A DNA stretch of 64,000 bases, from contig NZ_CP097478.1 of the NCBI RefSeq assembly GCF_024029915.1, positions 186,001 through 250,000 of the forward strand, read 5' to 3'. Positions 60,389 through 64,000 of this stretch are shown here, one piece after another. Source of the DNA: Fructilactobacillus ixorae (GTDB lineage Bacteria; Bacillota; Bacilli; Lactobacillales; Lactobacillaceae). Made by a program: the position numbers and the translations under genes. The first letter of the stretch is position 1; every line of letters begins with the position of its first letter. The notes under the pieces are model-generated. The model made no database searches, was not told where the DNA came from, and saw nothing but the letters and a program-made list of their open reading frames with translations.

Positions 60389-61111
60389 ATGACGCCAGAA
60401 GAGTTTCAACAGGCCGTGGCTGAGCAGGGATTTAAATTGAGTGACCACCAACTGGACCAGTTTCGCGACTACTTCCAGTTACTCGTTGCATATAACCAAC
60501 GGGTTAATTTAACGACGATTACGGCGGAAGCAGACGTTTATTTGAAACATTTTTATGATTCACTGACCCCCGTGTTCTACGTGCCGGGGTTGCGGACTGA
60601 TGCCACGTTAGTTGACGTTGGTGCGGGAGCGGGGTTTCCTTCAATTCCCTTAAAAATTTTGAATCCGGCGTTACGGGTAACCATCGTTGATTCTTTAAAT
60701 AAGCGAATTGTCTTTTTACAGCAGTTAGTCGAGCGACTCGGCCTGACTGACGTGCGGCTGGTCCACGCCCGCGCAGAAGAGTTTGGCGGACGCCGGTCGC
60801 CTGATCGCGGGCAATTTGATTATGCGACTGCCCGCGCGCTCGCCCGGTTGCAGGTGATGAGTGAACTGTGTCTGCCACTCGTTAAAGTCGGGGGCGCACT
60901 AATTGCCCTGAAGGCGGCGAAGGCGGAAGCAGAATTAGCAGCGGCCACCAAAGCAATCCACGTGTTAGGCGGGAAGGTCACTGAAGACAATTCGTTTACG
61001 TTGCCGGAGAGCCACGAAGAACGTCACATTATTGTCATTGAAAAAGTAAAGCAGACTCCGAGCAAGTATCCCCGCAAAGCTGGAACACCTAACAAGGAAC
61101 CGATTCAATAA
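60389..61111 (+). CDS. rsmG: 16S rRNA (guanine527-N7)-methyltransferase
   Basis: RsmG (GidB) methylates G527 of 16S rRNA using S-adenosylmethionine. The 240-residue protein has YLKHFYDSLTP, the SAM-binding loop LVDVGAGAGFPSIPLKI, TIVDSLNKRIVFLQ and the later ATARALARL region, all diagnostic. The RBS is AGGAGTT. It restarts the core genome after the accessory island and lies 19 bases ahead of parA. Loss of this enzyme gives low-level streptomycin resistance in other bacteria (family knowledge). Confidence 0.96.
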   Translation: MTPEEFQQAVAEQGFKLSDHQLDQFRDYFQLLVAYNQRVNLTTITAEADVYLKHFYDSLTPVFYVPGLRTDATLVDVGAGAGFPSIPLKILNPALRVTIVDSLNKRIVFLQQLVERLGLTDVRLVHARAEEFGGRRSPDRGQFDYATARALARLQVMSELCLPLVKVGGALIALKAAKAEAELAAATKAIHVLGGKVTEDNSFTLPESHEERHIIVIEKVKQTPSKYPRKAGTPNKEPIQ

Positions 61112-61130
61112 CCAACAAGGAGGTTACCAG

Positions 61131-61898
61131 ATGGCACACATTATTGCGTTAGCAAACCAAAAGGGTGGGGTTGGCAAAACAACCACGGCCGTTAATTTGG
61201 GAGCAGATTTAGCAAGTGAAGGACAACGCGTTTTGATCATAGATTCCGATGCCCAAGGCAATGCCACGAGTGGGGTGGGAATTAGCAAGCAAGCCATCCA
61301 ACACGACGTGTACGATGTTTTGGTCAATGAGGAACCGTTGACGTCCGTCATCATGCACAGTCAACATCCCGGTTTGGATATTGTCCCGGCGACGATTCAG
61401 TTGTCCGGGGCAGAAATTGAATTAACCCCCCAAATGGCCCGGGAAACCCGACTGAAAAATGCCCTTGGCGCAGTTGACGACCAGTACGACTTCGTACTGA
61501 TTGATTGTCCACCATCGCTGGGTTTGATTACCATTAACGCCTTTACGGCGAGTGATTCAATCTTAATCCCCGTGCAAAGCGAATACTATGCCCTAGAAGG
61601 GCTGAGCCAGCTTTTGAATACCGTTCAACTGGTTCAAAAGCACTTTAATCCGAATTTGTACATTGAGGGCGTGTTACTCACGATGTACGATGCCCGCACG
61701 AAGCTCGGTGCACAGGTGAATGCAGAAGTCCGAAAATTTTTTAAGGATAAGGTATATGCAACGGTCATTCCCAGAAACGTTCGCCTGTCGGAAGCGCCTA
61801 GTCATGGGTTGCCGATTATTGACTATGATCCCAGTTCAAAGGGTGCACAGGTTTATCTAGAACTAACCAAGGAGGTATTGGCGGCCAATGATAAGTAA
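61131..61898 (+). CDS. parA: Chromosome-partitioning ATPase ParA (Soj)
   Basis: A 255-residue Walker-type ATPase with the deviant Walker A KGGVGKTTTAVNLG, LIIDSDAQGNATSG and the switch region FVLIDCPPSLG. It binds DNA in its ATP form and moves or separates newly replicated origins with ParB. The RBS AACAAGGAGG is strong, and the stop overlaps parB by 11 bases. Position next to rsmG and ychF is the usual origin-proximal order in lactobacilli. Confidence 0.96.
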   Translation: MAHIIALANQKGGVGKTTTAVNLGADLASEGQRVLIIDSDAQGNATSGVGISKQAIQHDVYDVLVNEEPLTSVIMHSQHPGLDIVPATIQLSGAEIELTPQMARETRLKNALGAVDDQYDFVLIDCPPSLGLITINAFTASDSILIPVQSEYYALEGLSQLLNTVQLVQKHFNPNLYIEGVLLTMYDARTKLGAQVNAEVRKFFKDKVYATVIPRNVRLSEAPSHGLPIIDYDPSSKGAQVYLELTKEVLAANDK

Positions 61899-62775
61899 AA
61901 ACAGCAAGGGCCTCGGCCGGGGGTTGGATGCCCTTTTTGATGGCAACGACATTAGCGTAAACGATGAAGCGGTGCAACAACTGGAGTTACAACAGTTGCA
62001 ACCGAATCCTTACCAGCCACGGAAGAAGTTTAATGAGAAGGCCTTGCAGGATTTAACCAATTCCATTAAGGTTTCAGGGGTCTTTCAACCGATCATTGTC
62101 CGGCAACCAAACCCCCACGTGGCGAGTTATGAAATTGTCGCAGGAGAACGGCGGTTCCGGGCTTCAAAGGCCGCCGGTAAGACGACCATTCCGGCGATTA
62201 TTCGGGATGCGACCGATGCCCAGATGATGGAAATCGCAGTCATGGAAAACTTACAACGGGAAGATTTGAACCCGCTGGATGAAGCTAAGGCCTACGAGAT
62301 GCTGATGACGAATCTAGATATCACTCAGGCTCAGGTTTCAAAACGGTTAGGGAAGAGTCGTCCGTACATCGCGAACTACCTACGGCTCTTAAACCTGCCG
62401 CTGCCCGTAAAGGAAATGTTACAAAAGGGCCAGCTATCGATGGGTCAAGCGCGGACCTTGCTTGCCGTGAAAAATAAGCAAGAACTCGTGCAGTTAGCGC
62501 AGCAGGCCGTTGCCAAGACGCTCACGGTTCGGCAACTCGAAAAAGAAATTGAACGGTTAAACCAAAAGAATCCCCAGCAACCCAAAGCAACAAAACGGAA
62601 CCGGAAGTCGCCCTACCTGCGCGCGGGTGAGGAACAGCTCCAAGATAAGTTCGGGACCCGGGTGGCAATTAGTGAAAGTCGGCCGAAATCAGGGCGGGGC
62701 AAGATTGAAATTGATTACCTGTCAAACGACGACTTAAACCGGATTTTAGACCTATTAGATGTTCATCTAGATTAG
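61888..62775 (+). CDS. parB: Chromosome-partitioning protein ParB (Spo0J)
   Basis: A 295-residue CTP-dependent DNA clamp that loads at parS. The N-terminal domain has NPYQPRKKF, the CTPase boxes GVFQPIIVRQ and GERRFRASKAA, and MENLQREDLNPLDEAKAY; the helix-turn-helix is VSKRLGKSRPYIANYLRLL. The C-terminal dimer region ends DLNRILDLL. No consensus parS (TGTTTCACGTGAAACA) was noticed in this window, so loading sites must lie elsewhere. Confidence 0.95.
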   Translation: MISKNSKGLGRGLDALFDGNDISVNDEAVQQLELQQLQPNPYQPRKKFNEKALQDLTNSIKVSGVFQPIIVRQPNPHVASYEIVAGERRFRASKAAGKTTIPAIIRDATDAQMMEIAVMENLQREDLNPLDEAKAYEMLMTNLDITQAQVSKRLGKSRPYIANYLRLLNLPLPVKEMLQKGQLSMGQARTLLAVKNKQELVQLAQQAVAKTLTVRQLEKEIERLNQKNPQQPKATKRNRKSPYLRAGEEQLQDKFGTRVAISESRPKSGRGKIEIDYLSNDDLNRILDLLDVHLD

Positions 62776-62786
62776 GAGGAATTGGG

Positions 62787-62975
62787 ATGTATGACTTACA
62801 TGATGTGGTTGAAATGAAAAAAGCCCATCCATGTGGTGCCAACCGGTGGGAAATCATTCGGGTTGGGGCTGACATTAAACTGGAATGCCAGGGATGTGGT
62901 CACATCGTGATGATGCCACGCAGACAGTTCGAAAAGCGGATGAAAAAAGTTTTAAGCAAACACACTGAAGAGTAG
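62787..62975 (+). CDS. DUF951 domain-containing protein
   Basis: A 62-residue protein typical of DUF951, a small Firmicute family found between parB and ychF. Visible features are YDLHDVVEMKKAHPCG at the start and a two-cysteine CQGCGH motif, suggesting metal or nucleic-acid binding. The RBS TTAGGAGG is strong and it follows parB by 11 bases. Its molecular role is unknown. Confidence 0.92.
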   Translation: MYDLHDVVEMKKAHPCGANRWEIIRVGADIKLECQGCGHIVMMPRRQFEKRMKKVLSKHTEE

Positions 62976-62991
62976 GAAAGAAGGAATCGAG

Positions 62992-64000
62992 ATGTCATTA
63001 ACAGCGGGAATTGTGGGGTTGCCAAACGTCGGCAAGTCGACCCTATTTAACGCCATTACCAAGGCCGGGGCGGAGATGGCGAACTACCCGTTTGCCACCA
63101 TTGATCCGAACGTCGGAATGGTGGAAGTCCCAGACCACCGGTTGGATCGGATTCAGGAACTAATTCCAGCGAAAAAGGTGGTGCCAACCACCTTTGAATT
63201 TACCGATATTGCCGGGATTGTTAAGGGAGCGAGCCGGGGGGAAGGCCTCGGAAACCAATTCTTGGAAAACATTCGGCAGGTGGACGCAATTGTGCACGTG
63301 GTTCGGGCGTTTGATGATGACAACATCACCCACGTTTCTGACAAGGTTGATCCCGTTGCAGACATTGAAACCATCAACTTAGAATTAACCCTGGCGGATC
63401 TAGAAGCCGTTAACAAACGAATTGGTAAGGTAACGAGAGCTGCCAAGGGGAGTGCAGAAGCCCAGGCAGAGCTGGACGTGCTCAATCAGCTCAAACCAGT
63501 GTTAGAAAACGGAGGTGCCGTGCGGGATCTTGATTTTGATGAAGAAGCGGCCAAGCTTGTAAAGGGCTTGTTCCTGTTAACTTCGAAACCGGTGCTATAC
63601 GTAGCGAACGTGAGTGAAGCATCGATGGCTCATCCCGAACAGGATCCCTATTTTCAAGCAGTGGAGCAATACGCTGCTGCGCATGGGGCTGAAGCAATTG
63701 GGATCGCTGCTGAAAGTGAAGAGGAAATTGCAGAACTTGATGACGATGATAAAGCGGAGTTTTTAGCCGCCGCCGGGGTAACGGAACCGTGGCTCGACAA
63801 GTTGATTCGGGCAGCTTACCAACTGCTGGACTTAGAAACCTTCTTTACCGCTGGGGGCAAGGAAACCAAGGCGTGGACCTTTTTACGTGGCACTAAAGCC
63901 CCCCAAGCCGCTGGGATCATTCACTCCGACTTTGAGCGGGGGTTCATTCGGGCTGAGGTCATGTCCTTTGCTGATCTGGACCAGTACGAAAGTGAAGCAG
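62992..64000 (+). CDS. ychF: Redox-regulated ribosome-binding ATPase YchF (3' end outside window)
   Basis: YchF is a conserved Obg-family P-loop protein that prefers ATP to GTP, binds ribosomes and affects stress responses. The 336 visible residues include G1 GLPNVGKSTLFNAI, G3 DIAGIVKGASRG, and the N-rather-than-D base motif area (YVANVSE) typical of the subfamily, followed by the coiled-coil region and the start of the TGS domain (FFTAGGKETKAWT). The RBS GAAAGAAGG precedes ATG 62992. The gene runs off the window after the TGS start. Confidence 0.95.
   Translation, partial: MSLTAGIVGLPNVGKSTLFNAITKAGAEMANYPFATIDPNVGMVEVPDHRLDRIQELIPAKKVVPTTFEFTDIAGIVKGASRGEGLGNQFLENIRQVDAIVHVVRAFDDDNITHVSDKVDPVADIETINLELTLADLEAVNKRIGKVTRAAKGSAEAQAELDVLNQLKPVLENGGAVRDLDFDEEAAKLVKGLFLLTSKPVLYVANVSEASMAHPEQDPYFQAVEQYAAAHGAEAIGIAAESEEEIAELDDDDKAEFLAAAGVTEPWLDKLIRAAYQLLDLETFFTAGGKETKAWTFLRGTKAPQAAGIIHSDFERGFIRAEVMSFADLDQYESEA

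Overview
The window looks like chromosome of a Gram-positive member of the Lactobacillaceae. Pointers are a KxYKxGKxW-type LPXTG surface protein, a type II-A CRISPR-Cas locus, an acc/fabI fatty-acid cluster, and rsmG-parA-parB-DUF951-ychF, an order usually found close to the replication origin. Adjacent adhP and adhE genes fit a heterofermenter that regenerates NAD+ through ethanol, but I cannot name a species. By eye the core genes are moderately GC-rich, while the accessory stretches (about 29.5-31 kb and 52.9-60.3 kb) are clearly AT-rich.

Layout. 0-4.4 kb: the end of the fatty-acid operon (accC, cut by the window edge, then accD, accA, fabI), a biotin ligase and a TetR regulator. 4.4-11.9 kb: cold-shock protein, a flavodoxin-fold oxidoreductase, a pyridoxal/HMP kinase, RNase HI, a sugar O-acetyltransferase, a BCCT transporter that seems to start at ATT, a universal stress protein, 3-methyladenine glycosylase and tRNA-Pro. 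12-19 kb: a large LPXTG/MucBP/leucine-rich-repeat adhesin, then adhP-adhE behind a consensus promoter with Rex-like operators. 19-21 kb: an MFS transporter pseudogene and an alpha/beta hydrolase. 21.2-29.5 kb: cas9, a divergent tracrRNA, cas1, cas2, csn2 and an array of 33 repeats and 32 spacers of 30 nt. 29.5-31.2 kb: five small unknown genes directly behind the array.

31-38.9 kb: an NAD(P)-binding protein, an acyltransferase, an M50-like membrane protease, a type III CoA-transferase, an ISL3-family transposase remnant and a heme-efflux operon that I read as hrtR-hrtB-hrtA, with two palindromic operators. 38.9-45.4 kb: tRNA-Asn, a NUDIX hydrolase, an atypical orphan response regulator, and the phosphate operon pstS-pstC-pstA-pstB-pstB-phoU behind PHO-box-like direct repeats. 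45.4-52.8 kb: a second ISL3 remnant, a GH73 glucosaminidase, a TcaA-like membrane protein, an SGNH hydrolase, and a nucleoside-salvage group (a DeoB-like protein lacking metal ligands, a CNT transporter, a tautomerase and a nucleoside hydrolase).

52.9-60.3 kb is a decayed accessory island: a 5'-truncated LPXTG adhesin, a phage-type repressor with a frameshifted ImmA, a DUF1906 peptidoglycan-binding protein with an unexplained C-terminal region facing a convergent membrane protein, a broken serine recombinase, a Fic protein with an altered active-site motif, and membrane-protein debris. The core resumes at rsmG and runs through parA, parB and DUF951 into ychF, which leaves the window. The most unusual items are the gene cassette behind the CRISPR array, the DeoB-like pseudoenzyme, the orphan regulator facing PHO boxes, the ATT-start BCCT gene and the DUF1906/membrane protein pair.
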